Source: Methylobacter sp.
Lineage (GTDB): Bacteria > Pseudomonadota > Gammaproteobacteria > Methylococcales > Methylomonadaceae
DNA: 33,314 nt
Direction: 5' to 3'
NCBI GenBank assembly: GCA_030653175.1
Contig: JAURZV010000103.1
Span: 1 to 33,314, forward strand
Shown here: positions 1 to 7,914 of the stretch, piece after piece
Position numbering within the stretch: position 1 is the stretch's first letter
Layout: the number at the start of each line of letters is the position of its first letter
Position numbers and translations under genes: made by a program
Notes under the pieces: model-generated
Databases searched by the model: none
What the model saw: the letters and a program-made list of their open reading frames with translations, nothing else
What the model was told of the DNA's origin: nothing

Positions 1-65
1 TCCTGAACACACGGTGGCAAGATGTAGGGAGTATCGCGATCAATCAGGATGAATTGGGTAGCCAT
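1..65 (-). CDS. IS1182-type transposase, N-terminal fragment (runs off window)
   Basis: The reverse complement of the window's first 65 bases reads ATG and then 20 further codons without a stop, up to the window edge. The peptide begins MATQFILIDRDTPYILPP, which I recognise as the typical start of IS1182-family (formerly grouped with IS5) transposases, usually of the form MATQF-x-x-IDR-x-TP-x-LLPP. Only the first 21 residues are visible, so the DDE catalytic residues cannot be checked. The reading direction points out of the window, which places the rest of the insertion sequence to the left. It was too short to appear in a routine ORF list. Confidence 0.65.
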   Translation of the reverse strand, partial: MATQFILIDRDTPYILPPCVQ

Positions 66-141
66 TTTTTGTTTTTGATTCAGTGTTTCGATGGGGCTAT
101 TTTAACACTTTTTGCACTGTTAAATCCGACAGTCTCCTAGA
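1..141. mobile_element. Right-hand end of an insertion sequence (IS1182-like), candidate terminus near 119-141
   Basis: The transposase start is followed outward by about 55 AT-rich bases and then by tgttaaatccgacagtctcc at 119-138, which has the look of an IS terminal inverted repeat. The other end of the element lies outside the window, so neither the inverted repeat pairing nor the target duplication can be verified. The boundary is therefore an inference. If it is right, the element ends only about 13 bp before the start codon of the next gene. Confidence 0.4.
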
Positions 142-153
142 GCAAAATGCACA

Positions 154-705
154 ATGGAAATTGTCGTTGGTAAAAATGACGACTTAAACGAAGCAGTAGC
201 AAGAAAGCTGACGCGCCCAACAGTGCAAGCAGCTCGAACAATACAGGTATGGGAGCCGGAGCATGATGTGGTTGCATTATCAAACGAATTAGCCACACAG
301 GTTGATTCTGTAAACGCCGGCAACATGACGCGACCCGAAGCCATGCTACTGGCTCAGGCTCATACACTGGACGAATTGTTCAATGGTCTGGCGAAAAGGT
401 CACATGCCCAAACCCACATGCCAAATTGTGAGGCTTATATGCGTATGGCGCTTAGAGCGCAAAACCAATGCAGAATGACGCTGGAAACCTTGAGCAATAT
501 CAAGAACCCGCCAGTAATTTTTGCCAAGCAAGCAAATATCGCAAGCGGACACCAGCAGATTAATATTGGAGTCCCCGCTACGCATACGGCAGAAAATGTA
601 AATCAACCGAACGGACTATTAACGGAGTTACCCCATGAGACACTGGACAGCGGAAGAACGAGCGAAACAATCGGCGTTAATTCAGAACTGGCGGCCATGG
701 GATAA
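154..705 (+). CDS. Hypothetical protein, possibly 5'-truncated by the insertion sequence
   Basis: 183 residues, soluble, mostly helical, with no signal peptide or membrane segment. I know similar hypothetical proteins from proteobacterial accessory regions but no function for them. The ORF is open in frame upstream to base 124, inside the candidate IS terminus, and there is no convincing ribosome site before ATG 154. The native start may therefore have been removed by the insertion, leaving an internal Met as the start. The last 71 bases overlap the next gene in another frame. The C-terminal stretch around PHETLDSGRT is encoded by the same bases that give the N-terminus of the downstream protein. 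Confidence 0.6.
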   Translation: MEIVVGKNDDLNEAVARKLTRPTVQAARTIQVWEPEHDVVALSNELATQVDSVNAGNMTRPEAMLLAQAHTLDELFNGLAKRSHAQTHMPNCEAYMRMALRAQNQCRMTLETLSNIKNPPVIFAKQANIASGHQQINIGVPATHTAENVNQPNGLLTELPHETLDSGRTSETIGVNSELAAMG

Positions 706-841
706 ATCGACAGGGGCGCGAACTCCTGAGGACAAGGCTGTATCAGCACAAAATGCTTTCAAGGGCGGATTGCGCTCCATGGTGCGTGAAATGTCCGCAG
801 TGTTACGTGATCAGCGGGAGATATTGAATCGGGTTAGATGA
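635..841 (+). CDS. Small hypothetical protein overlapping the preceding gene
   Basis: 68 residues, basic, starting MRHWTAEERAKQSALIQNW and containing a WRPWDKSTGARTPEDK segment. From memory, small proteins with an MRHWT-x-EER start and a W-x-PW-x-x-STG-x-x-TPE-x-K core recur in many proteobacteria, usually just after a partner like the preceding gene; their role is unknown and a phage or mobile-element origin is possible. The coding region shares 71 bp with the upstream gene in a different frame, suggesting translational coupling. The middle of the protein (KAVSAQNAFKGG) is compatible with a short nucleic-acid-binding helix, but that is speculation. Confidence 0.6.
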   Translation: MRHWTAEERAKQSALIQNWRPWDKSTGARTPEDKAVSAQNAFKGGLRSMVREMSAVLRDQREILNRVR

Positions 842-982
842 CCGCGCAGTAAGTACGCAGGCAATCACATACATCATGCGTCTTTGAGATGGTATTTTGT
901 GCTTTTTAGTACGCTGATTCCGCGCAGATAAGGAGCGCTCGCACCTACTTTTTATAGTAGCTATTCGATACTATAACAACAA

Positions 983-1005
983 CCGGTTTAATCACCGGCT
1001 TTTTT
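983..1005 (+). terminator. Intrinsic terminator
   Basis: CCGGT at 983-987 pairs with ACCGG at 994-998 around a six-base loop, followed by ct and a run of T. It lies about 140 bp after the small overlapping gene and about 85 bp before the 562-residue protein. The distal strand and T run closely match those of the terminator at 2783-2805. Confidence 0.6.
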
Positions 1006-1089
1006 GTGCATGCTGAATTTACTTCTGCATTATGATGTAGCAAAACACGTTAGTTTAGGTGTTATCACTATTATTATTTGGAGAGTATT

Positions 1090-2778
1090 GTGGGAATAGT
1101 TAGTCTGCTTTTAAAAGCCTTTTCTGGCGGCTCTAAAAAGAAACCATTAAAGAACAATCGCACAAAGAAACCAGAAGAGACAATTAACAAGGTTATTGCA
1201 CAGGCTGAAGAGGCGGCTAGCGCAATAAATGACTCACTCAACATCGCAAATCAGTCTAAAGAGATCGGTATACGAAAAAGGGAGTTAAAAAAAGCTTGCG
1301 ATAAGCTCGCGAAGCTAAAGAATCTATCAATCAAATATCCGTTTATTGAACTGACACGTTTACAATCAATAGAAGACATGATTATTGCGGTAGAGGCAGA
1401 GACACTTTCGCTTTCATCTAATAGGCTAACAAAATCAGCGAAAGCGAGTGAATCGCCGAATGCTACGCAACGACTAAGTGAAAGAGATGAGGGTGTAACT
1501 GTAGAATGCATTGAAACGCATTTCAAAGTGATAAACGAGTCAATCGGAATAGCACGAAAAAGTAAGAATCTTGAAACCCAGCTATCGCGCCTTCGCGTGG
1601 CGGAAGATGTACTTAAAAGAGCGCGAATGCAAGTTAGTCAATTTTCGATTGAAGTGAGTGGATTTGATGAGGCCGAAGCTGAAATAAATAGGATATATGA
1701 AGCAATAAGAGCTGGTACGCCAATAGAAATTGTCGGAATGCTACCTATTGACGTAAATGCTGAATATTACAGCGCTGCACGTAATCTGTTAATGGAAGCG
1801 ACCGTCTTAAAAAGAGAAAAGAAATATATCGAGGCTTACGAAAAATTGCGCGAAGCATACTCTGCGGATGGTGCAGATAATTTATTTATCGAAGATAGAT
1901 TACGGCTTCCTATGTATCTTCAGCTTGCAGGTAAAAATGATGAGGGATGGGATGAATTGAATCGCTTACTCGCAAGGTACGCAGACCCGAGAATTGAGGA
2001 TCAAATGAAAATCTTTCTCCGAAAAGAGAAAAACGAAACCGCTTCAAATCCTGTGAGAGTTATTTTGCGAGGTAATAACAATCCGCAACAGGTGGAGCAA
2101 GAGTCTCAAAGCGTTACTATAGGCGAGCTTCAAAATGCACCGATGCCTAGTTATATGGAAGACGTTTCGAATGGTTTTGAATTTTGCGTGACATTACAGC
2201 TCCGCACTCCGCTTCGTGTTTTACTTCGTCATGGAGAGCTTTATCCCAAGAACGATGGACGTCAGCCTCAGATTGCCCATGAACCGTGGGAAGGCGTTTG
2301 GGTTCCTGCGATTAAAACATGGGAGGAATTGGGAATTAATGGAATACCTGAATTTCCTGAATCTACTGAAGCATCAGATGTAGGCTCAGTAATGTCATCA
2401 GATTACTTGCCTTTCCTAATTACCGTAAGAAAAATTGTAGAGTCAAATGATTCGGTAGATAGTCGGATTAAAATGCTGCGTGAATATCCTATGTATGGTG
2501 ATTGGAAAACTTATGTGGAAAAACATGGCGGAATTGAAAAAATAATTAATCGGTTTTTCCCACGATTTTTAGACACGATTCCAAAGCTAAACGATACGAC
2601 AAAAGCGGGGTTAAGTAATATTGATTTAGATACGCCGAACCTGCTTGCATCAGCAACCGATGAAATATTGCTTGGCATTAAAGGAATCGGACAATCCAAA
2701 ATTAAAACAATGCGCGATTACTGTGCCAGCATAATAGATTATCGCGATAACGTAAGATGTGAAAATGTGAAAAAGTAA
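1090..2778 (+). CDS. Uncharacterised 562-residue helical protein with C-terminal helix-hairpin-helix motif
   Basis: I chose the GTG at 1090 over the TTG at 1078, because GGAGAG at 1080-1085 lies between them at a proper distance from the GTG. The protein begins with a short hydrophobic stretch followed by a lysine-rich linker. A long charged helical region follows (about 30-220), then a TPR-like helical segment near 225-325 with the pattern YYSAARNLLMEA and YIEAYEKLREAY. Near the C-terminus GIKGIGQSKI within a helical pair looks like a helix-hairpin-helix motif, typical of non-specific DNA contact. No enzyme motif is visible. The gene is AT-richer than leuCD and is boxed by two nearly identical terminators, which suggests a self-contained transferred unit. 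The function is unknown. Confidence 0.75.
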   Translation: MGIVSLLLKAFSGGSKKKPLKNNRTKKPEETINKVIAQAEEAASAINDSLNIANQSKEIGIRKRELKKACDKLAKLKNLSIKYPFIELTRLQSIEDMIIAVEAETLSLSSNRLTKSAKASESPNATQRLSERDEGVTVECIETHFKVINESIGIARKSKNLETQLSRLRVAEDVLKRARMQVSQFSIEVSGFDEAEAEINRIYEAIRAGTPIEIVGMLPIDVNAEYYSAARNLLMEATVLKREKKYIEAYEKLREAYSADGADNLFIEDRLRLPMYLQLAGKNDEGWDELNRLLARYADPRIEDQMKIFLRKEKNETASNPVRVILRGNNNPQQVEQESQSVTIGELQNAPMPSYMEDVSNGFEFCVTLQLRTPLRVLLRHGELYPKNDGRQPQIAHEPWEGVWVPAIKTWEELGINGIPEFPESTEASDVGSVMSSDYLPFLITVRKIVESNDSVDSRIKMLREYPMYGDWKTYVEKHGGIEKIINRFFPRFLDTIPKLNDTTKAGLSNIDLDTPNLLASATDEILLGIKGIGQSKIKTMRDYCASIIDYRDNVRCENVKK

Positions 2779-2782
2779 TCAC

Positions 2783-2805
2783 AGCCGGGTAACACCGGCT
2801 TTTTT
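2783..2805 (+). terminator. Intrinsic terminator of the 562-residue protein gene
   Basis: AGCCGG at 2783-2788 pairs with CCGGCT at 2795-2800 around a six-base loop and is followed by a T run, starting 5 bp after the stop codon. The segment caccggcttttttgt also occurs at the terminator upstream of the same gene. Confidence 0.8.
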
Positions 2806-2929
2806 GTTCCTGAAATGCTGGCAAGTGTTGCGCGTGTTTTGTGGCTAAAATAAAAATCACGTTTCAAAGCCCCCTGTTTTGCCCCCTGTTTCATTTTTTC
2901 ACCGCTACAGGCATTGATAATGCTATAGT

Positions 2930-3010
2930 AATGTACTACAGCTTGGACGGGCGACTGTCAGTCGCCTCTTACAGCTTGTGCAAAAACGCCCCGCAATGGG
3001 GCGTTTTTTT
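2930..3010 (+). ncRNA. Candidate small RNA ending in a strong terminator
   Basis: A stretch without a convincing ORF contains two stacked hairpins. The first is GGCGAC (2950-2955) pairing with GTCGCC (2961-2966) around TGTCA. The second is the strong terminator at 2982-3010. The segment tacagcttg occurs on both sides of the first hairpin (2936-2945 and 2970-2978). A weak -10-like TATAGT at 2924-2929 lies just upstream, but no good -35 box is present. This may be an independent small RNA of about 75 nt, or only the tail of an upstream transcript. It does not fold as a tRNA. Confidence 0.35.
2982..3010 (+). terminator. Strong intrinsic terminator
   Basis: An 11-bp stem (AAAAACGCCCC with GGGGCGTTTTT) encloses a GCAAT loop and runs into seven T residues at 3004-3010. 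The A run on the left side also gives it terminator function on the minus strand. No coding gene ends immediately upstream, which is the main reason to suspect a small RNA. Confidence 0.85.
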
Positions 3011-3248
3011 GTTTGCGGAAACCGATCCAATCCCGCCTGCTTTTATATTGACGAACGGCAAGATGCGTAAACAAGCAAGTGACAATTGCATTCGACTGCA
3101 CGGACGCAAGAAGTAGAGCACCAACAGTAGGCGCTTTAGGCGACGCATGGAGCGGTTGCCAATCGCCCTCCCCCAAAGACGGCTTGATTTTTTATATAAC
3201 GCCCTCACCCTTTACAAATGTCCTCCGTACGAGAGTATTTCTACCAAA

Positions 3249-3296
3249 TTGCAAACAATGTCTCTTTTAGAGGATAATATGCAGCTATGCATAGCT
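3249..3296 (+). promoter_or_regulatory. Predicted sigma-70 promoter of leuCD with a 14-bp palindrome at the start site
   Basis: TTGCAA at 3249-3254 and GATAAT at 3273-3278 are separated by 18 bp and lie about 95 bp upstream of leuC. A perfect palindrome, AGCTATGCATAGCT at 3283-3296, falls where transcription would start, so it could be an operator. A ten-codon ORF with three Leu codons starts at 3279, but it begins at or before the predicted start site, so I do not favour a leader-peptide attenuator. Confidence 0.5.
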
Positions 3297-3372
3297 TTAC
3301 TATGCTTTTGATTGACCCTGTAACACGCCATACGCTCGATATAGAGCCGCTATGCAAGCTTTGGAATACGCT

Positions 3373-4770
3373 ATGAAAAAGACCATGTACGAAAAAATCT
3401 GGGACAGCCACCTTGTCGTTGATGAGGCCGGGCAGGCCCCTTTACTTTATGTTGATCGGCACTTGATGCATGAAGTCACCAGCCCACAAGCCTTTGAAGG
3501 TCTGCGCTTGTCCGGTCGCAAGGTGCGCAATCCGCACAGCATTCTTGCTACGATGGATCATTGCGTACCGACCAAAAATCGCGACCTGCCTATTGCCGAT
3601 CCCATTGCTAAAAAACAGATCGAAACTATGGCTGAAAACTGCCGGGTGAACGGCCTGAACCTGTACGACATGAAAAATCCCAATAACGGTGTAATTCATG
3701 TTGTTGTGCCTGAGCATGGTTTTGTTCACCCCGGCATGGTGGTGGTTTGCGGCGACAGCCATACCGCAACGCATGGCGCTTTCGGCGCGCTGGCCTTCGG
3801 CATCGGCACTTCCGAGGTCGAGCATGTGATGGCGACCCAAACACTGCCGCAGAAAAAATCCAAAACCATGCAGGTGGTGGTCAATGGCGAGTTATCCAAA
3901 TACGCCTCTGCGAAAGATATTGCCTTGGCGATTACCGGCAAAATCGGCACGGCGGGCGGCACCGGCTATGTGATTGAATATACCGGATCGGCGATCAGGG
4001 CGCTGTCCATGGAAGGCCGGATGACGCTGTGCAACATGGCGATTGAAGCCGGAGCCAGAGCCGGACTGGTCGCTCCTGACGAAAAAACTTACGAATATCT
4101 TAAAGGACGCGAGTTTGCGCCATCCGGTCAATACCGGGATCAGGCGCTGGCTTACTGGAAGAGCCTGCCCAGCGATGAAGGCGCGGAGTTTGATGCAACC
4201 GTTACGCTTGATGCAGCCGCTATTGCACCGCAAGTTTCCTGGGGAACGTCGCCGGAACAAGTGGTTGGGATCGATGGCCTCGTACCTGCACCGGAAAGTT
4301 TTGCCGACGAAATAAAGCGCAAAGCCTGTGAAAGCGCGTTGGCCTATATGGGCTTAACGCCGAATACCAAAATAACCGACATACCCATTGATTTGGTTTT
4401 TATCGGCTCTTGCACTAATGGACGTATAGAAGATTTTAGGATTGCCGCCGAAGTCGCAAAAGGCACTAAAGTTGCCAAAGGCGTCACGGCGATTGCAGTT
4501 CCCGGCTCCTACCATGTCAAGCAACAAGCTGAAGATGAAGGCCTGGATAAAATTTTTATCGATGCCGGTTGGGAATGGCGTGAACCCGGATGCTCCATGT
4601 GCTTGGCGATGAATGGCGATGAGCTGACCAAAGGCCAACGTAGCGCATCGACTTCAAACCGCAATTTCGAAGGTCGTCAAGGCAAAGGCGGACGCACGCA
4701 TCTGGTTTCGCCTGCAATGGCAGCGGCCGCAGCGGCCGCAGGCCATTTTGTCGATATTCGCAAACTCTAA
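3373..4770 (+). CDS. leuC: 3-isopropylmalate dehydratase large subunit
   Basis: LeuC isomerises 2-isopropylmalate to 3-isopropylmalate in leucine synthesis, as a complex with LeuD. With the ATG at 3373 ([13 protein letters not shown]) the protein has 466 residues, the same as E. coli LeuC. The three [4Fe-4S] ligands then fall at Cys347 ([11 protein letters not shown]), Cys407 and Cys410 (GCSMCLAMN), the same positions as in E. coli. This supports 3373 over the upstream ATG at 3352, and TTGGA lies just ahead of it. The conserved [20 protein letters not shown] segment is intact. LeuD follows after 19 bp. LeuCD homologues also act on citramalate, which fits the nearby citramalate synthase gene. 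Confidence 0.97.
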   Translation: MKKTMYEKIWDSHLVVDEAGQAPLLYVDRHLMHEVTSPQAFEGLRLSGRKVRNPHSILATMDHCVPTKNRDLPIADPIAKKQIETMAENCRVNGLNLYDMKNPNNGVIHVVVPEHGFVHPGMVVVCGDSHTATHGAFGALAFGIGTSEVEHVMATQTLPQKKSKTMQVVVNGELSKYASAKDIALAITGKIGTAGGTGYVIEYTGSAIRALSMEGRMTLCNMAIEAGARAGLVAPDEKTYEYLKGREFAPSGQYRDQALAYWKSLPSDEGAEFDATVTLDAAAIAPQVSWGTSPEQVVGIDGLVPAPESFADEIKRKACESALAYMGLTPNTKITDIPIDLVFIGSCTNGRIEDFRIAAEVAKGTKVAKGVTAIAVPGSYHVKQQAEDEGLDKIFIDAGWEWREPGCSMCLAMNGDELTKGQRSASTSNRNFEGRQGKGGRTHLVSPAMAAAAAAAGHFVDIRKL

Positions 4771-4789
4771 GAATTGATCGGAAAAAATT

Positions 4790-5401
4790 ATGGAACCGTA
4801 CAAAAAACATGAAAGTATTGCTGCACTGATGAATCGCAGCAATGTCGATACTGACCAGATTATCCCCAAGCAGTTCTTAAAAAGAGTGGAACGTAGCGGC
4901 TTTGGTGTGCATCTTTTTCACGATTGGCGTTTTAATGACGACGGCAGCGACAACCCGGAATTCGAGCTGAACAAGCCTGCCTTCAAGGGCGCTAAAATTC
5001 TGGTGGCCGGCGACAATTTCGGTTGTGGATCGTCCAGGGAACACGCACCATGGGCGATTGCCGATTATGGTTTTAATACCATTATTTCCACCAGCTATGC
5101 CGATATTTTTTATAACAACTGTTTTAAAAACGGCATTCTGGCGATCAAAGTCAATAAAGATCAGCTGGATAAATTAATGACTGAGATTGCCGCGAACGAA
5201 GGCGTGCGCTTTGTCGTTGATCTTGAAAACCAGCAGGTAACCACGCCCGGCGGTAATGGCTTTAGCTTTGAGATCGACCCGTTCCGCAAGAGCAATCTAT
5301 TAAGCGGACTGGATGACATCGGCTTGACCTTAAAGCATGCCGATAAGATTGACCAGTACGAACAGCAGCACAAGAAAAATTATCCTTGGCTTTGGGCTTA
5401 A
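4790..5401 (+). CDS. leuD: 3-isopropylmalate dehydratase small subunit
   Basis: 203 residues and full length; aligns end to end with bacterial LeuD. Visible hallmarks are NVDTDQIIPKQFLKRV near the N-terminus, the swivelling-domain motif NFGCGSSREHAPWA, and the C-terminal GLDDIGLTL. It supplies the mobile domain that closes over the LeuC cluster and substrate. It follows leuC by 19 bp with GGA in front of the start and is surely co-transcribed with it. The usual next genes, leuB and leuA, are absent. Instead about 350 bp of hairpin-rich DNA separates it from a citramalate synthase gene. Confidence 0.97.
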   Translation: MEPYKKHESIAALMNRSNVDTDQIIPKQFLKRVERSGFGVHLFHDWRFNDDGSDNPEFELNKPAFKGAKILVAGDNFGCGSSREHAPWAIADYGFNTIISTSYADIFYNNCFKNGILAIKVNKDQLDKLMTEIAANEGVRFVVDLENQQVTTPGGNGFSFEIDPFRKSNLLSGLDDIGLTLKHADKIDQYEQQHKKNYPWLWA

Positions 5402-5531
5402 TAATTTTGCAAGCCTGATTTACGTCGGCCGCAGGAGCACAAACCCAACGTTTGTATATTTCAAACACATCAACTTAAAGCATAAAACCACGAATGGCTA
5501 CATGTAGAACAGCGCATGAAGCAGATGCCGA

Positions 5532-5633
5532 GGACACGAAATTCACGAAGAAAAGACACCGTGAATCTTCGTGTCCATGCCGGAGTACAAGGCTTGCCTT
5601 GTACGTGTAAATCGTTCAAAGCTAGCTTTGAAC
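5532..5633. repeat. Three consecutive inverted repeats between leuD and cimA
   Basis: Three perfect or near-perfect hairpins lie in 102 bp. A 15-bp stem with one bulged base pairs 5532-5546 with 5561-5576. GTACAAGGC at 5585-5593 pairs with GCCTTGTAC at 5596-5604 around two bases. A perfect 20-bp palindrome, GTTCAAAGCTAGCTTTGAAC, occupies 5614-5633. The first resembles dispersed intergenic repeats of the cacgaa...ttcgtg kind. The 5402-5751 gap holds no other feature that I can support. Confidence 0.7.
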
Positions 5634-5751
5634 TCCAAAGCAACATCGTGAGCTTATCAATTGACCTTGGCCAGCGTGATACTCAGCGTAGGAACAAAAT
5701 AGGTCTGAGTAATTACAAGGTCAGCTTACATTGAGAACACAGGCGACAATC

Positions 5752-7296
5752 ATGTCCACCAATTCAAGACACATCCAGCTGATGGACACCACCTTGCGTG
5801 ATGGCGAACAAACCCAAGGCGTTTCCTTCACGCCCGTGGAAAAAGTCAGCATTGCCAAAGCCCTGCTGCAGTCGCTACGGGTTGACAGGATTGAGATCGC
5901 CTCCGCCCGTGTCTCCCAGGGTGAAAAAGAAGCGGTCACCAGTATCAATGAGTGGGCTAAACAGGAAGGCTTTGCCGGACGTGTTGAAGTTCTGGGCTTT
6001 GTCGACCACACGCGTAGCGTCGACTGGATAATGGAAACCGGCGGCGAGGTTATCAACCTGCTGATCAAAGGCAGCGAAAAGCATTGCCGCGTACAGTTGG
6101 GCAAAACGCTAACTCAACATACCGAAGATATTCTGCAAACCGTTAACTATGCGCTGGAAAAAGGCCTAAAAGTTAATGTCTATCTGGAAGACTGGTCCAA
6201 CGGTTATCACGACGACCCGGACTATGTTTACGGCTTGATGGGCAACTTGCAGCACTCCGGCATCAGCCATTTCATGCTGCCCGATACCCTCGGCGTTTTG
6301 TCGCCTGACGAAGTATTCTCAAGCTTCAGCGACATGTGCAACCGCTACCCAAAGCTGCAATTCGATTTTCACCCGCACAACGATTACGGATTGGCAACCG
6401 CCAATGTGATGGCCGCAGTTCGTGCCGGGGTAAACTCCATACACTGCACCGTTAACTGTCTTGGCGAACGCGCAGGCAATGCCTCAATGGCTGAAGTAGC
6501 AGTGGTATTGCGCGATAAAATGAACATGCAACTGTCTATCGATGAAAGCCATATCGTGCGTATCAGCGCGATGGTCGAAAACTTTTCAGGCAAACGCATC
6601 GCCGCCAATGCGCCTATCGTCGGGGCCGATGTTTTCACTCAGACTGCCGGAATCCATGCCGACGGCGATCAAAAAGGCGGACTGTACAAAACCAAACTAG
6701 GCCCGGAGCGTTTCTCACGTACCCGAAGCTACGCACTGGGAAAGATGAGCGGCAAAGCGTCGCTGAAAAAAAATCTGGAAATGCTGGAACTTGACCTGTC
6801 GGAAGAGAACCAGAAAAAAGTGCTGGCCCGGATCGTCAGCCTGGGCGATTCAAAACAGACCATCACCACCGACGACCTGCCCTTCATCATTGCCGACGTA
6901 CTGGAGAGCAAGAGTTACCAGCATATCAAATTGCTCAACTGCTCGATCACCAGCGGCCTCGATTTAGAATCGACTGCCAGTCTGCGAGTCAAGGTAATCG
7001 GCACGACGCATGTTGCTTCAGGCTCCGGCAATGGCGGCTTTGACGCCTTTGTCGATGCCATCAATAAAGTGATGGCGCAACATAACTACACTTTGCCTGC
7101 ACTGGCCGATTTTGAAGTACGTATACCCAAAGGCGGACATACCAGCGCCTTAACCGAGTGCGTAATCACCTGGAATTGCGACGGCGAACTGCGAAAAACC
7201 CGCGCCGTGCATTCCAATCAGGTCTTTGCCGCGGTCTTGGCTGCGCTTAAAATCATCAACATGCAATTGCATGAGCTTGGTTTAAGTCGGGCTTGA
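5752..7296 (+). CDS. cimA: (R)-citramalate synthase, Leptospira type (2-isopropylmalate synthase family)
   Basis: The likely reaction is pyruvate plus acetyl-CoA to (R)-citramalate, the first step of the threonine-independent isoleucine route. The protein has 514 residues: a TIM-barrel HMGL-like domain (about 1-280), a linker, and a C-terminal LeuA-type allosteric domain (about 385-510). With the ATG at 5752 the numbering matches Leptospira CimA as I recall it. Arg16-Asp17 (TLRDGEQT), Leu81 (VLGFVD), Leu104 (INLL), Tyr144 and Glu146 (NVYLEDWSNG) all coincide with its catalytic and pyruvate-pocket residues. FHPHNDYG holds the metal-binding histidines. 2-Isopropylmalate synthases of the same subgroup share much of this, so pyruvate specificity is probable rather than certain. 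A TTG start at 5731 is less likely. Confidence 0.8.
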   Translation: MSTNSRHIQLMDTTLRDGEQTQGVSFTPVEKVSIAKALLQSLRVDRIEIASARVSQGEKEAVTSINEWAKQEGFAGRVEVLGFVDHTRSVDWIMETGGEVINLLIKGSEKHCRVQLGKTLTQHTEDILQTVNYALEKGLKVNVYLEDWSNGYHDDPDYVYGLMGNLQHSGISHFMLPDTLGVLSPDEVFSSFSDMCNRYPKLQFDFHPHNDYGLATANVMAAVRAGVNSIHCTVNCLGERAGNASMAEVAVVLRDKMNMQLSIDESHIVRISAMVENFSGKRIAANAPIVGADVFTQTAGIHADGDQKGGLYKTKLGPERFSRTRSYALGKMSGKASLKKNLEMLELDLSEENQKKVLARIVSLGDSKQTITTDDLPFIIADVLESKSYQHIKLLNCSITSGLDLESTASLRVKVIGTTHVASGSGNGGFDAFVDAINKVMAQHNYTLPALADFEVRIPKGGHTSALTECVITWNCDGELRKTRAVHSNQVFAAVLAALKIINMQLHELGLSRA

Positions 7297-7460
7297 GAAT
7301 CATTGCCGCGAGATATTTGTTGCAACCGTTTTGCGCTCAAACGGTAAGGCGGTTTCACCTCGCGCTCTAACGAATCTCGATAGCAAACCGTCAATCACCA
7401 AAAATAGCCGCTTTACGACCGCATGGATGCAGAGCAATACAGAAGCACCCAGTACTCTAT

Positions 7461-7667
7461 ATGAATGATATTAACCCGGATAAAAAAAAGGACGTTATTT
7501 GTCACTGTAGTGGAACAACTAAAGGGCAAATTAAGGAGCTTGTTAATAATGGAATCGACAATCTGGACGGAATATCCAGAATGACCGGCGCTTGTTCAGG
7601 GTGCGGGGCTTGTGATGCTTCAATATTGGAGTTGTTAGCCGGGAATACAGCTGACTGGGATGTTTAG
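7461..7667 (+). CDS. BFD-like [2Fe-2S]-binding small protein
   Basis: 68 residues containing a single bacterioferritin-associated-ferredoxin fold. Cys14 and Cys16 (VICHCSG) and Cys48 and Cys51 (GCGACDA) have the C-x-C ... C-x2-C spacing of that family, with 32 residues between the second and third ligand as in E. coli Bfd. An extra Cys45 precedes the second pair. Stand-alone members pass electrons or assist iron release; the partner is unknown here. No bacterioferritin gene is in the window. There is no clear ribosome site in front of the ATG, so the start is chosen by homology. Confidence 0.85.
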   Translation: MNDINPDKKKDVICHCSGTTKGQIKELVNNGIDNLDGISRMTGACSGCGACDASILELLAGNTADWDV

Positions 7668-7837
7668 TCCGGCAGAGGTACTGCATAGCCCTTCCCTTTT
7701 CCACCGACATTCGTAAATGGTATACGGTGGCGTGCATTCCACCTGACTAAAACACGACCGAAATGCTCTACGTAAAAATACATTAAGTAGTTGTATCAAT
7801 AGACATTTATTAAACACTGACGCACACTTCAAGCACA

Positions 7838-7914
7838 TACGATAAAGCCAATCCTGCCGAAAGACAGGAGCAGAAAGTCGCGGATCCTATCAATGGAAAG
7901 CCGGACTGCCGAAG
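7838..7914 (+). promoter_or_regulatory. GEMM / c-di-GMP-I-like riboswitch aptamer (variant)
   Basis: The stretch AAAGCCAATCCTGCCGAAAG, continuing through the AAAGTC segment to AGCCGGACTGCCGAAGG, aligns without gaps to the first half of the GEMM-I consensus as I remember it (about 34 of 44 positions) and to its conserved 3' end. Seen directly: a hairpin TCCTG/CAGGA (7852-7856/7865-7869) with a GAAA-containing loop, a purine-rich internal loop, a short second hairpin with TCC/GGA pairing that retains part of a tetraloop receptor (CCTA...TGG), and a GCCGA end. The position aligned with the ligand-contacting G20 is C, so ligand specificity or function may differ. The identification rests on consensus memory, not on a covariance search. 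Confidence 0.55.

Noticed and set aside
2930-3010. tRNA-like gene because of stacked hairpins
   Set aside because: No acceptor stem, T-loop GTTC motif or anticodon arm of the right size is present.
3279-3311. Ten-codon Leu-rich ORF upstream of leuC as an attenuator leader peptide
   Set aside because: Its ATG lies at or before the predicted transcription start and no terminator/antiterminator pair follows.
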